A stretch of 64,000 nt of DNA from JADZEM01 sp046328125 (GTDB lineage Bacteria > Chloroflexota > UBA6077 > JACCZL01). The stretch spans positions 1 through 64,000 of the forward strand of contig JAXLXF010000015.1 of NCBI GenBank assembly GCA_046328125.1, written 5' to 3'. Position 1 is the first letter of the stretch. The number at the start of each line of letters is the position of its first letter. This document shows positions 25,855 to 33,821 of the stretch, piece after piece. The translations under genes were made by a program, and so were the position numbers. Under the pieces are notes generated by a model. The model was not told the DNA's origin and made no database searches. It saw only the letters and a list, made by a program, of their open reading frames with translations.

Positions 25855-25868
25855 GTAGGGGAGGACAG

Positions 25869-27517
25869 ATGCCTGCCAAGCAGTTGAACTACAGCGAGGA
25901 GGCTCCGCTGCAAGCGCTCAAGCGGGGCGTGGACGCGCTGGCCGACGCCGTCAAGATCACGCTCGGCCCCAAGGGCCGAACGTCGTGCTGGACAAGAAGT
26001 TCGGCCCGCCGACCATCACCAACGACGGCGTGACCATCGCCAAGGAGATCGAGCCTCCAGGACCTGTTCGAGAACATGGCGCGTGAAGCCGAAGGAAGCT
26101 GACCAAGACGAACGACGTCGCGGGTGATGGCACCACCACCGCGACCGTCCTGGCCCAGGCGATCGTCCATGAGGGCTTCCGCAACGTCACCAGCGGCGCG
26201 AACCTGCTCGTTTTCGAAGCGCGGCGTCGAGCGGGGCGTGGCGGCGATCATCGACGAGTTGAAGAAGAACTCCAAGACGATTGGCGACTAGCGGGGGCGA
26301 GATCGCCCAGGTCGCGGCGATCTCGGCGGCTGATGAGGAAGTCGGCAAGCTGATCGCGGACGTGATGGACAAGGTCGGCAAGGACGGCGTCATCACGGTC
26401 GAGGAGAGCAAGACCCTCAAGTTCGAGACCGAGTACGTCGAGGGGATGCAGTTCGATCGCGGCTACATCTCGCCGTACTTCATCTCTGACCCGACCCGGA
26501 TGGAGGCCGCCCTCGACGAGCCGTACATCCTGGTGACCGACAAGAAGATCTCCTCGATCCAGGACATCCTGCCGCTGCTCGAGAAGATCGTCCAGGTCAC
26601 CAAGAACCTGGTCATCATCGCCGAGGACGTGGATGGCGAGGCGCTGGCGACCCTGGTCGTCAACAAGCTGCGCGGCATGCTCAACGTCCTGGCGATCAAG
26701 GCTCCGCTTCGGCGACCGCCGCAAGGCGATGCTCGAAGACATCGCGGTGCTGACCGGCGGCGTGGGGACCCGAGGAGATCGGCCGCAAGCTCGACAGCGC
26801 CACGATCCAGGATCTGGCCGGGCGCGGCGCGTCGTCTCCAACAAGGACGAGACGACGGTCGTCGAGGGGCGCGGCCCGAGGACGCGATCGGCGGGCGGAT
26901 CGCCCAGATCCGTACCAGATCGCCGAGACCACCTCGACTTCGACCGTGAGAAGCTGCAGGAGCGGCTGGCGAAGGCGGGGCTTTCCTGGTTGGCGGCGTC
27001 GCGGTGATCCGAGTCGGCGCGGCCACCGAGGTCGAGCCGAAGGAGAAGAAGCACCGCGTCGAGGACGCCCTCCAGGCCACGCGAGCGGCCGTCGAAGAGG
27101 GGATTGTCCCGGGGCGGCGGCATCGCCTACATCGGCGCGATGGCGCCATCGACTCGCTGCTCAAGTCCTACGAGGGGCGCGAGCCGGACGAGCGACCGGG
27201 CGTGGCGCTGCTGAAGCGGGCGCTGGAGGAGCCGATCCGCCGATCGCGACGAACGCCGGCCTTGAAGGCTCGGTGGATCGCCGAGGAGGTCTGCAAGCGG
27301 CCGTTCGGCGAGGGTTTCGACGCGGCCAAGGGTGAGTACGTCAACATGATCGAGCGGGGCATCATCGACCCGCTGAAGGTGACGCGCTCCGCGCTGGAGA
27401 ACGCCGCCTCGATCGCGACGATGATCCTGACGACGGAGACGCTCATCACCGGGCGCCGCAGCCGCCGGCATCGCCGCCCCGGCGATGCCGGAGTACTGCC
27501 GACGACAGCGCCTGATC
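25869..27517 (+). pseudogene. groEL: groEL chaperonin, many frameshifts
   Basis: ATG 25869 with GGGGAGGAC upstream. Clear GroEL blocks occur in order: ALADAVKITLGPKGR, TITNDGVTIAKEIE, NDVAGDGTTTATVLAQAIV, then a clean stretch 26290-26700 (EIAQVAAISAADEEVGKLIADVMDKVG to VVNKLRGMLNVLAIKA), DRRKAMLEDIAVLTGGV, RRVVSNKDETTVVEG, RVEDALQATRAAVEEGIVPG, and a C-terminus ending AAPAMPEY near 27516. At least eight single- or few-base indels separate them, for example a lost base in GGCCGAACGTCG near 25977. GroEL is essential, and substitutions are not elevated, so this is most likely uncorrected sequence error rather than a dead gene. The usual GGM-rich tail is replaced by a short AAPAMPEY end. Confidence 0.9.
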
Positions 27518-27535
27518 TCCACAGATCAGACGCGG

Positions 27536-27573
27536 AAGCGGCCCTGGTCCTGCGCTCGGGACCAGGGGCGCTT
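27536..27573 (+). terminator. Hairpin after groEL
   Basis: AAGCGGCCCTGGTCC (27536-27550) pairs with GGACCAGGGGCGCTT (27559-27573) with one mismatch and an eight-base loop, 20 bases after the end of the GroEL reading. No T-run follows, so it is a stable transcript-end or barrier hairpin rather than a textbook intrinsic terminator. Confidence 0.6.
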
Positions 27574-27629
27574 CGATGCCGGACGACGCGATGTATGATA
27601 GTGTATGACAAGCGTTGTGGGGTGATCTG

Positions 27630-27874
27630 ATGCGAAAGACGATCTACCTGCCCGATGCATACCGCAGCCCAGGTCGATGAGTACCTGAAGCACTACAAGG
27701 GAGAGACGATGTCGTCGTTGGCCCAGCGCGCAATTCAGCGCGAGGTCGGACCCAAAGACCGGGCCGGCGATGCTCAAGATGATCGGCCTCGTGCCGGGCC
27801 GATGCGCCCCGGGCGAGTACGACCTCTCGAAGATCTACAACTCCGAGGATCAAGTGATCTTTGATGAGCGATAG
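27630..27874 (+). pseudogene. Putative antitoxin of a toxin-antitoxin pair, frameshifted
   Basis: From ATG 27630 (MRKTIYLPD), family-like sequence continues in shifted frames: AAQVDEYLKHYKGETMSSLAQRAIQREV, then MLKMIGLVP and APGEYDLSKIYNSEDQVIFDER to a stop at 27874. The start (RKTIYLPD) resembles the beta-strand of ribbon-helix-helix antitoxins and the following residues could be the two helices. The stop overlaps the ATG of the PIN-like gene, the usual arrangement of such operons. Function is inferred from this layout; the family is not certain. Confidence 0.5.
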
Positions 27875-28287
27875 TCTTCCACCTTGTTCGTCATCGATGC
27901 TGGACCGATCATCGGTGCCGTGGACTTCCTCGCGATCAGCACCACGCAGTTTCCGCGCGTGGCCTTCGCTTGCTCTACGATTCGACCACTCGGGTCCGAA
28001 TCCCGCGTTCATTCTCTTCGAGGCGTACAAACGGATCGCCTATCAGATGGATGTCAGATCGGCACGCACGGCACTCACGTACATGCGCGATGCGTTCGGA
28101 GCCTCGAATATCTCGACGAGGCGAGGCTGCTTGAAGGAGGGCCCGATCGACACGATGCCTCGCTGGCAAGGATCGCTTGAAGATGCAACGCTCGCATGGC
28201 TCGAGCCTGGAGCGTCGTGTGCCGTGGACCTTCAACTATCGAGATCTGCGCCATTTCACCGACCTTCAGTTCTGGAATCCTGTCTAG
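27864..28287 (+). pseudogene. Putative PIN-domain toxin, frameshifted
   Basis: ATG 27864 overlaps the upstream gene. In shifted frames one reads LFVIDAGPIIGAVDF (first PIN acidic motif D-x-x-x-I), PAFILFEAYKRIAYQM, SLEYLDEARLLE and at the end TFNYRDLRHFTDLQFWNPV before the stop at 28287, which resembles the TxxxxDF-type end of VapC-like PIN ribonucleases. At least three indels interrupt it. If repaired it would be about 140 aa, the usual PIN size. RNase activity is an inference from fold-like motifs only. Confidence 0.45.
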
Positions 28288-28421
28288 CGCTTGACTTCAA
28301 CGCGACGGTGGATGCCGCAGTCGCGTCTCGGTACACCCGCGGCAAGATGCCCGAGGGCGCATGACGCCTGACACCCCGCCGTGCAGGCTCACCGCGCCGG
28401 CCAGCCGCCGAGGGGGACGCC

Positions 28422-29403
28422 GTGACTTTGCTGTTGAATCGTGCCGATCTGGAGAAGATCCTCGATGTTCTGTCCGTGATCGACGCCGTCGAGCGCGGGT
28501 TTGCCGACTTTTCGCCGCCGCTCGATCATGCCGGGTCCGGGGACAGCCGTCCGCGTAACCGACCTGCCTGGCGTGATGCTGGTGATGCCGTGCGCGATGA
28601 CCGAGTCCGGTGTGCTCGGCACCAAGATCGTCTCGGTCTTCCCCCGGAACCCGACGCGCGGCCTGCCGACGATCCCGGCCCTCTACGTGCTGCTCGACTA
28701 CTCCACCGGCATGCCAGTCGCCGTGATGGACGCCGGCTTCATCACCGGCCTGCGAACCGCCGCTGCGTCAGCCGTCGCCACAAAGTACCTGGCCCGTGAG
28801 GACGCGAAGACACTCAGCATCTTCGGGACCGGCGTCCAGGGGCTCTACCATGCCCTCGCGATCCCGGCCGTCCGCAAGATCGAGAAGATCCTGGTCAGAG
28901 GCTCGTCGCCCGAGAAGTCGCAGGCGTTCGCCGACAGCCTGAAGGGGAAGGTCGATGCCGAGATCGTCGCGGCCAGCTCAGTCGAGGAGGCGGCCGGCGC
29001 CGACATCGTGGTGACCGGCACCACGTCGCCGACGCCGATCTTCGCCGGCAGCGCGATCTCGGCCGGCGCGCACGTCAACAACGTCGGCTCGCACTCGATG
29101 ACGGCGCGCGAGATGGACACCGAAGCGGTCGTTCGCAGCGTGGTGGTGGTGGACTCGTACGACGCCTGCTGGGCCGAGTCCGGCGACATCATGATCCCAA
29201 TCGAAGAGGGCGCCATCACCCGCGAGCACGTGGCGGCCGAGCTGGGCGAGGTGGTGCTCGGCAAGAAGCCGGCTCGCACTAGCGCCGAGCAGGTCACCCT
29301 CTTCAAGTCGAACGGGCTGGCGTTCCAGGACGCCGTGACCGCCGCGCTGGCGCTTGAGCGGGCGAAGTCGGCGGGCGCAGGCACCGAGTTCGCCTTCAGC
29401 TAG
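28422..29403 (+). pseudogene. Ornithine cyclodeaminase / mu-crystallin family gene, one frameshift
   Basis: From GTG 28422 (GAGGGGGAC just upstream) the reading gives MTLLLNRADLEKILDVLSVIDAVERGFADF, the family N-terminus, then shifts near 28510-28530 into the frame that continues IMPGPGTAVRVTDLPGVMLVMPC to the end at 29403. The NAD-binding motif FGTGVQGLYHALAI, MDAGFITGLRTAAASAVATKYLA and HVNNVGSHSMTAREMD are intact. Family members act on cyclic imino acids or amino acids (ornithine, alanine, ketimines). It is the last damaged gene of the indel-rich stretch; the remaining 870 bases are clean. Confidence 0.85.
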
Positions 29404-29550
29404 CGCGGCGGACCAGACGTCCGACAGGAGAAGCCCTCATCCCCGGCCCCGTCTGTTGTGGAGGGGTCAAGGTCTGTGGCTCGGCGTGTCACGCGACGCG
29501 CCGATCGCCGCGCTGCTGACCTCGGTGGGGGAGCGCTGAGGTCGGGACCG

Positions 29551-30216
29551 TTATCGCGCCCGGACGGCGTAGGTCAGGTGGGTCACCCGCTCCGTCGGCT
29601 CCGCGCGGACCGGCTCCAGGGCCACGCGGCCCGCGTCCACGCCCTCGAACAGGCGGATGCCGGAGCCAAACAGCACGGGTGAGAGCGTGATCGAGAGCTC
29701 GTCGATCAGGCCGGCGTTCACGTACTCCAGGATTGTCGCGCCGCCGCCCGCGATGCGGACGTCGCGGTCGCCGGCGGCCGCGCGGGCACGATCGAGCGCG
29801 TTCTCGATGCCGTCGTTGATGAAGTGGAAGGTGGTCCCACCGGGTCGCTCCCAGGAGTCACGCTGCTCATGGGTCACGACGAAGACGGGCGTGTAGAATG
29901 GCGCCTCCTCCGGCCACGACCGCTCGCCGGCGTCGAACATGCGCTTGCCCATCACGCTTGCGCCGGTGCGCTCGAACGTCTCCCGCACGATGTCGTTGTC
30001 GCGCCCCTCCTCGCCGCCCTCGCCGAGCTTCAGCCTCTCCCGGAAGTACCGCTGTGGGAAGACCCACTGCTGCAGCTCCACCCACTGCGCCATCCAGCGC
30101 CCCAGCCTCGGATCCTGCTCCCGCTGCTCGGGCGTGGCGAGCAGCCATTCCATCGACTCGGGCGCAATGAACCCGTCGAGCGACATCGACACGCTGACGA
30201 ACACCTTCCCGGGCAT
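29551..30216 (-). CDS. DHFR/RibD-C-like reductase domain protein
   Basis: 221 aa from ATG 30216, sharing that codon region with the stop of the upstream SRPBCC gene. KVFVSVSMSLDGFIA is the typical N-terminus of the bacterial RibD C-terminal/DHFR-like family, GASVMGKRMFDAGERSW and VRIAGGGATILEYVNAGLIDELSITLSPVLFGSGIRLFE are its signature blocks. These proteins are small NADPH-binding reductases, common in stress-response and resistance neighbourhoods; they do not replace folate DHFR. Third gene of the ArsR operon. Confidence 0.9.
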   Translation of the reverse strand: MPGKVFVSVSMSLDGFIAPESMEWLLATPEQREQDPRLGRWMAQWVELQQWVFPQRYFRERLKLGEGGEEGRDNDIVRETFERTGASVMGKRMFDAGERSWPEEAPFYTPVFVVTHEQRDSWERPGGTTFHFINDGIENALDRARAAAGDRDVRIAGGGATILEYVNAGLIDELSITLSPVLFGSGIRLFEGVDAGRVALEPVRAEPTERVTHLTYAVRAR

Positions 30217-30722
30217 CAGTCCGCACCTCGCTTCCGAACGATCTCGGCGACGTAGGCTGCCAGGCTGCCCAGGGTCTGCTGGCCGCCCTCGATCGCGTGG
30301 TACTTCTCGACCGCCCCGTCGCGCACCTCTCTGGTGGGGAACACCGTGCGCATCTCGATCCGGGTCGCCGCGCCGTCGGGCGCGAACGTCAACACCGACT
30401 CGAAGGCGTTCGGGTCGTCGCGAGACTCGCCGTGGAGCAGCGCGATCCGCTCCGGCGGCGCGATCTCGGTCCAGGTGATCCACTCCTGGTAGTCCGTCCC
30501 GTCCGGCCCGTGCATCACGAAATCCCACACCCCGCCGACGCGGAAGTCGAACGCCCGCGTGGTGGTGGTGAACCCGTCCGGCCCCCACCACCGCGACAGG
30601 TGCCGCACCTCGGTGAACGCCTCGAACACCAGCTCCCGTGGGGCATTGATGACCCGGGAGATCACGATCTCGCGGTCGTCCGTCGCGAGCTGCGCCGGCG
30701 CTCCTGGTCCCGTCGCGCTCAT
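30216..30722 (-). CDS. SRPBCC/AHSA1-domain protein
   Basis: 168 aa. INAPRELVFEAFTEVRHLSRWWGPDGF and VWDFVMHGPDGTDYQEWITWTEI are the start and middle of an Aha1-C/START-like ligand-binding fold; the end YHAIEGGQQTLGSLAAYV is the long C-terminal helix. Such proteins bind small hydrophobic ligands and are very often encoded with ArsR regulators. Four bases separate it from the regulator stop, and its stop overlaps the DHFR-like start. Ligand unknown. Confidence 0.9.
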   Translation of the reverse strand: MSATGPGAPAQLATDDREIVISRVINAPRELVFEAFTEVRHLSRWWGPDGFTTTTRAFDFRVGGVWDFVMHGPDGTDYQEWITWTEIAPPERIALLHGESRDDPNAFESVLTFAPDGAATRIEMRTVFPTREVRDGAVEKYHAIEGGQQTLGSLAAYVAEIVRKRGAD

Positions 30723-30725
30723 CGG

Positions 30726-31067
30726 CTACTCCTCCTGCCTTGCCTGCTTGAGGTCTTGCACGTACGCATCCAGCCGGTCGAAGCTCTCGTTCCAGAACCG
30801 CTCGAACCCGCCGGTCCACTCGTGAACCGGTCGCAGCCCGCGGGCGTCAAGGCCGTACAGGCGTTGCTTGCCGGCCTTGCGGTCCCGCACCAGCCCGACC
30901 TCCCGGAGCACCCGCAGGTGTTTGGACGCCCCCGGCTGGGTCATTCCCAGCTTCCGGGCCAACTCGGTCACCGGCCACTCGCCCGCCCGTAGCAGCACCA
31001 GGATCTCCCGGCGTTGCGGCTCGGCGATCGCGTTGAAGACGTCCGACGTCGTCGCTGCCCGTGCCAT
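30726..31067 (-). CDS. ArsR-type HTH repressor
   Basis: 113 aa: VFNAIAEPQRREILVLLRAGEWPVTELARKLGMTQPGASKHLRVLREVGLVRDRKAGKQRLYGL is a complete winged helix-turn-helix. No Cys-rich metal site is visible, so it belongs to the non-metal ArsR group that usually partners SRPBCC proteins. It is the first gene of a three-gene operon, transcribed from a strong promoter whose spacer holds a palindrome likely bound by this protein. Transcription appears to start at its ATG. Confidence 0.92.
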   Translation of the reverse strand: MARAATTSDVFNAIAEPQRREILVLLRAGEWPVTELARKLGMTQPGASKHLRVLREVGLVRDRKAGKQRLYGLDARGLRPVHEWTGGFERFWNESFDRLDAYVQDLKQARQEE

Positions 31068-31102
31068 GTCGCGATTATATGCCGATATCGGTATGTGTGC
31101 AA
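31068..31102 (-). promoter_or_regulatory. Consensus leaderless promoter with ArsR operator in the spacer
   Basis: On the minus strand TTGCAC (-35, 31097-31102), 17-base spacer, TATAAT (-10, 31074-31079), then only six bases to ATG 31067. The start of transcription should fall on or next to the A of the ATG, giving a leaderless mRNA. The palindrome ATGCCGATATCGGTAT (31079-31094, inner ten bases perfect) fills the spacer, the expected place for autoregulation by the encoded repressor. Confidence 0.88.
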
Positions 31103-31152
31103 GCCAGAGGAGGCGGCCGGGCCTCCACCCGGTCTGGCCCGTTCTACCTCAC

Positions 31153-31926
31153 ATGACGCCATCCACCATATCGCGCACCGTCGTGCCTGGCGCTCGCCGG
31201 CTGCGACTGTCGATCGCCGCCGTCGTCCTGATACTGGCTGTCCTGGTCGCGAGCGGCATGGGCCTGTACTGGCTGATGAACGCTCGCTCGTTCCAGCTGA
31301 TTGGGGACATCGTCTCGCACGTCAGCACGCCCGAGCCGGTGGTGGCGCTCACGTTCGACGACGGGCCGGTCGCCGGCCGCGTGGACACCATCCTCGGCAC
31401 GCTGAGGCAGGCGAACGTGCGGGCCACGTTTTACGTCATCGGCGAGCCGCTGGCGGCCAGCCCGGAGAGCGGTCGCAAGCTGGTGACAGCCGGCCACGAG
31501 CTGGGGAACCACAGCTACACCCACGACCGCATGGTCTTCCGGTCGTACGGCTTCTACGCCGACGAGCTCGAGCAGACTGAGGCGCTCATTCGCGGCACCG
31601 GGTACAGCGGCCCGACCACGTTCAGGCCGCCGTTCGGCAAGAAGCTGCTCGGGCTGCCGTTCTACCTCTGGCAGACCGGGCGAACCTCAGTTACGTGGAA
31701 TGTCGAGCCAGAGTCCGACCCGGCCGTTGCCGCCAACCCAGACCGAATCGTCGCGCACGTCCTGGAGAAGACCCGCCCTGGCTCCATCATCTTGCTGCAC
31801 CCGTGGTACGACAGCGGCGAGCCGACCCGACAGGCGATTCTGCCCATCGTGGCCGGTCTCCGCGAGCGCGGCTTTCGCTTCGTGACCGTCTCCGAGCTGC
31901 TGGCGCTGCGGACCGGCAGTCAGTAG
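31153..31926 (+). CDS. Membrane-anchored polysaccharide deacetylase (NodB/CE4)
   Basis: 257 aa from ATG 31153. An N-terminal membrane segment (SIAAVVLILAVLVASGMGLYWL, about 19-40) anchors or exports it. CE4 motifs are intact: D69-D70 in LTFDDGP, H120/H124 in NHSYTH, RPPFGKK and the C-terminal LLHPW. It should remove acetyl groups from peptidoglycan or surface polysaccharide N-acetyl sugars using a divalent metal. Divergent from the ArsR operon and convergent with the sugar permease gene after it. Confidence 0.9.
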   Translation: MTPSTISRTVVPGARRLRLSIAAVVLILAVLVASGMGLYWLMNARSFQLIGDIVSHVSTPEPVVALTFDDGPVAGRVDTILGTLRQANVRATFYVIGEPLAASPESGRKLVTAGHELGNHSYTHDRMVFRSYGFYADELEQTEALIRGTGYSGPTTFRPPFGKKLLGLPFYLWQTGRTSVTWNVEPESDPAVAANPDRIVAHVLEKTRPGSIILLHPWYDSGEPTRQAILPIVAGLRERGFRFVTVSELLALRTGSQ

Positions 31927-31990
31927 TCTGCCGTCGGCGTTCAGGTTTCAGCTGTCGTGAGCACCGAAACGCTGACGGCTGGACCGCTCG

Positions 31991-32890
31991 TCACGCCTTG
32001 ACCGCGCCCTCCATGATCCCCTGGATGATGCTCTTCTGGGCCACGATGTAGAGGATGATGATCGGGAGGACCGCCATCGCGGTGGCCGCGAGCAGGATCT
32101 GCTGCTCCGGCGTGTCCGACGAGACGAACTTCGTCAGGCCGCGCTGGACCGGCATCAGCGTCTCGCTGTTGAAGAGCACCAGCGCCAGCAGGTACTCGTT
32201 CCAGATCCGCAAGAACTCGATGACGGCGACGGCGGCGAGGCCCGGCCGGGCCAACGGCAACATCACGCGCCAGTAGACGTCGAATGCCGAGCAGCCATCC
32301 AGGATCGCGGCATCTTCTAGCTCCTTTGGCTGACGGATGAAGAAGCCGCGCAGGATGAAGATCGCGATGGGCAGGCCGCCGGCCACCAGCGCGACGATGT
32401 AGCCGGTCCGGGTGTTGGCGAGGCCGAGATCGACCAGCAGCTTGTACAGCGCGATGAACGTCGCCGGCAGCGGCACGATCACGATCGCCAGGATCACGAA
32501 CATGATCGCGTTCTTGCCCGGCATCTCGATGCGGGCGAGCGCGTAGCCGGCCATGCTGGCCACCAGCAGCACGCCGAGCACGCACACCACCGAGTAGAAC
32601 AGACTGTTGGGGATGAAGACGCTGAAGCCGCCCTTGGTCCAGGCGATGTAGTAGTTCTGGAACTGCGGCACGGCCGGGAAGAAGTTGATGCCGTCGTATA
32701 GCTCTTTGATCGTCTGGAGCGAGCCGAGCAGCAGCCAGGCGATGGGAAAGAGGGCGATGAACGCGACGAATATCAGAAGTGCCTGGAACCCGACCTGACC
32801 GAGCAGCGAGAGCACGCGGCTGCCAGTGCGCGGCGTCGCGCGCTCGGCGCCAGACTCCAGTGAGACGGGGAGGGGAGTGGTCCGGGCCAT
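31991..32890 (-). CDS. Carbohydrate ABC transporter permease, MalG-like
   Basis: 299 aa with six predicted membrane segments, starting at about residue 28 (LLGQVGFQALLIFVAFIALFPIAWLLLGSL). The EAA loop is EDAAILDGCSAFDVYWRVMLPLARPGLAAV, the contact with the ATPase. The C-terminus LPIIILYIVAQKSIIQGIMEGAVKA is typical of CUT1 MalG permeases. It follows the MalF-like permease by one base and the solute-binding gene before that. No ATPase gene is adjacent, so a shared MsiK-type ATPase encoded elsewhere is probable. Confidence 0.92.
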   Translation of the reverse strand: MARTTPLPVSLESGAERATPRTGSRVLSLLGQVGFQALLIFVAFIALFPIAWLLLGSLQTIKELYDGINFFPAVPQFQNYYIAWTKGGFSVFIPNSLFYSVVCVLGVLLVASMAGYALARIEMPGKNAIMFVILAIVIVPLPATFIALYKLLVDLGLANTRTGYIVALVAGGLPIAIFILRGFFIRQPKELEDAAILDGCSAFDVYWRVMLPLARPGLAAVAVIEFLRIWNEYLLALVLFNSETLMPVQRGLTKFVSSDTPEQQILLAATAMAVLPIIILYIVAQKSIIQGIMEGAVKA

Positions 32891-32891
32891 C

Positions 32892-33818
32892 TCACTCTCC
32901 CTCGTCCGCCGAGCGCCGCCCGATCCACATCTGGACCAGCGCCAGCCCGATCAGCAGCGCCCCGAAGATGATCGACATCGCGGCGGCGACCCCGAAGCGG
33001 TGGTTGACGAACCCCTCCTTGTAGATGCGGAGAGTGGGCACTTCGGTGAGGTAGCCCGGACCGCCGTCCGTCAGCACCTTGACCGACTGGAAGATCTGGA
33101 GCGCCGCCAGCAGTGTCAAGATGCTCACGATGGTGGTGACCGGCACCAGCTGCGGCAACGTCACGTGCCGGAAGCGCGCCCAGGCGCCGGCGCCGTCGAT
33201 GGACGCCGCCTCGTACAGCTCGCGCGGGACGCTCTGGAGGCCGGCCAGAAAGAGCAGAAAGCCGAACGGCCAGTGGTACCAGATGTAGACGCCGGCGACG
33301 CTCGGGAGGGCGGTGGCGGGGTCGCTGAGCCAGCGGGTCTGGAGAAAGCCGAGCCCCACCGCGAACAGCGTCCGGTTGAGCAGGCCGACGGTGCCCTGCA
33401 AGATCCAGGCGAACATCAGGCCGACGACGATGACCGAGAAGACGCCGGGCAGGTAGTAGGCCACGCGATAGAACGTGGCCCCCCGCTTCACACTGTTGAC
33501 CGCCAGCGCCATCCCCAGCGAGAGTGCGTTGCCGATGGTGAATCCGACCAGCCCGAAGATCGCGGCGTTCTTCATCGAGGCCCAGAAGATGGTGTCCGAG
33601 AACACCTTCTCGTAGTTGGCCGTGCCGACCCACGGCGGATTCTGGCCGACCCCGTCCCAGCTCTGGAAGCTCAGCGCGAGGCCCTGCACGAACGGGTAGA
33701 GCGTGAACACGACGATCAGCACCAGGGCCGGTGCCATGAACAGGTAGCCTGCGATCGCCCGCTGACGCGCCACCCGAGAGACGCGCGAGCGCGGCCTCGA
33801 AACCGCCGCGACGGCCAT
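32892..33818 (-). CDS. Carbohydrate ABC transporter permease, MalF-like
   Basis: 308 aa, six membrane segments (first GYLFMAPALVLIVVFTLYPFVQGL). The EAA loop reads YEAASIDGAGAWARFRHVTLPQLVPV. It has the periplasmic-side block LSFQSWDGVGQNPPWVGTANYEKVF seen in CUT1 MalF-type permeases. Three bases from the stop of the solute-binding gene to its start indicate one operon. Forms the heterodimeric channel with the MalG-like partner. Confidence 0.92.
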   Translation of the reverse strand: MAVAAVSRPRSRVSRVARQRAIAGYLFMAPALVLIVVFTLYPFVQGLALSFQSWDGVGQNPPWVGTANYEKVFSDTIFWASMKNAAIFGLVGFTIGNALSLGMALAVNSVKRGATFYRVAYYLPGVFSVIVVGLMFAWILQGTVGLLNRTLFAVGLGFLQTRWLSDPATALPSVAGVYIWYHWPFGFLLFLAGLQSVPRELYEAASIDGAGAWARFRHVTLPQLVPVTTIVSILTLLAALQIFQSVKVLTDGGPGYLTEVPTLRIYKEGFVNHRFGVAAAMSIIFGALLIGLALVQMWIGRRSADEGE

Positions 33819-33821
33819 CGT

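Noticed and set aside
25556..27517. Programmed frameshifting in groES/groEL
   Set aside because: Too many shifts at unrelated sequences, no slippery site plus structure, and neighbouring unrelated genes show the same pattern. Sequence error is simpler.
29430..29460. Possible remnant of another CCCTCATCCCC-type hairpin
   Set aside because: Only one arm-like stretch (AAGCCCTCATCCCCGGCCCC) is present; no inverted partner found nearby.
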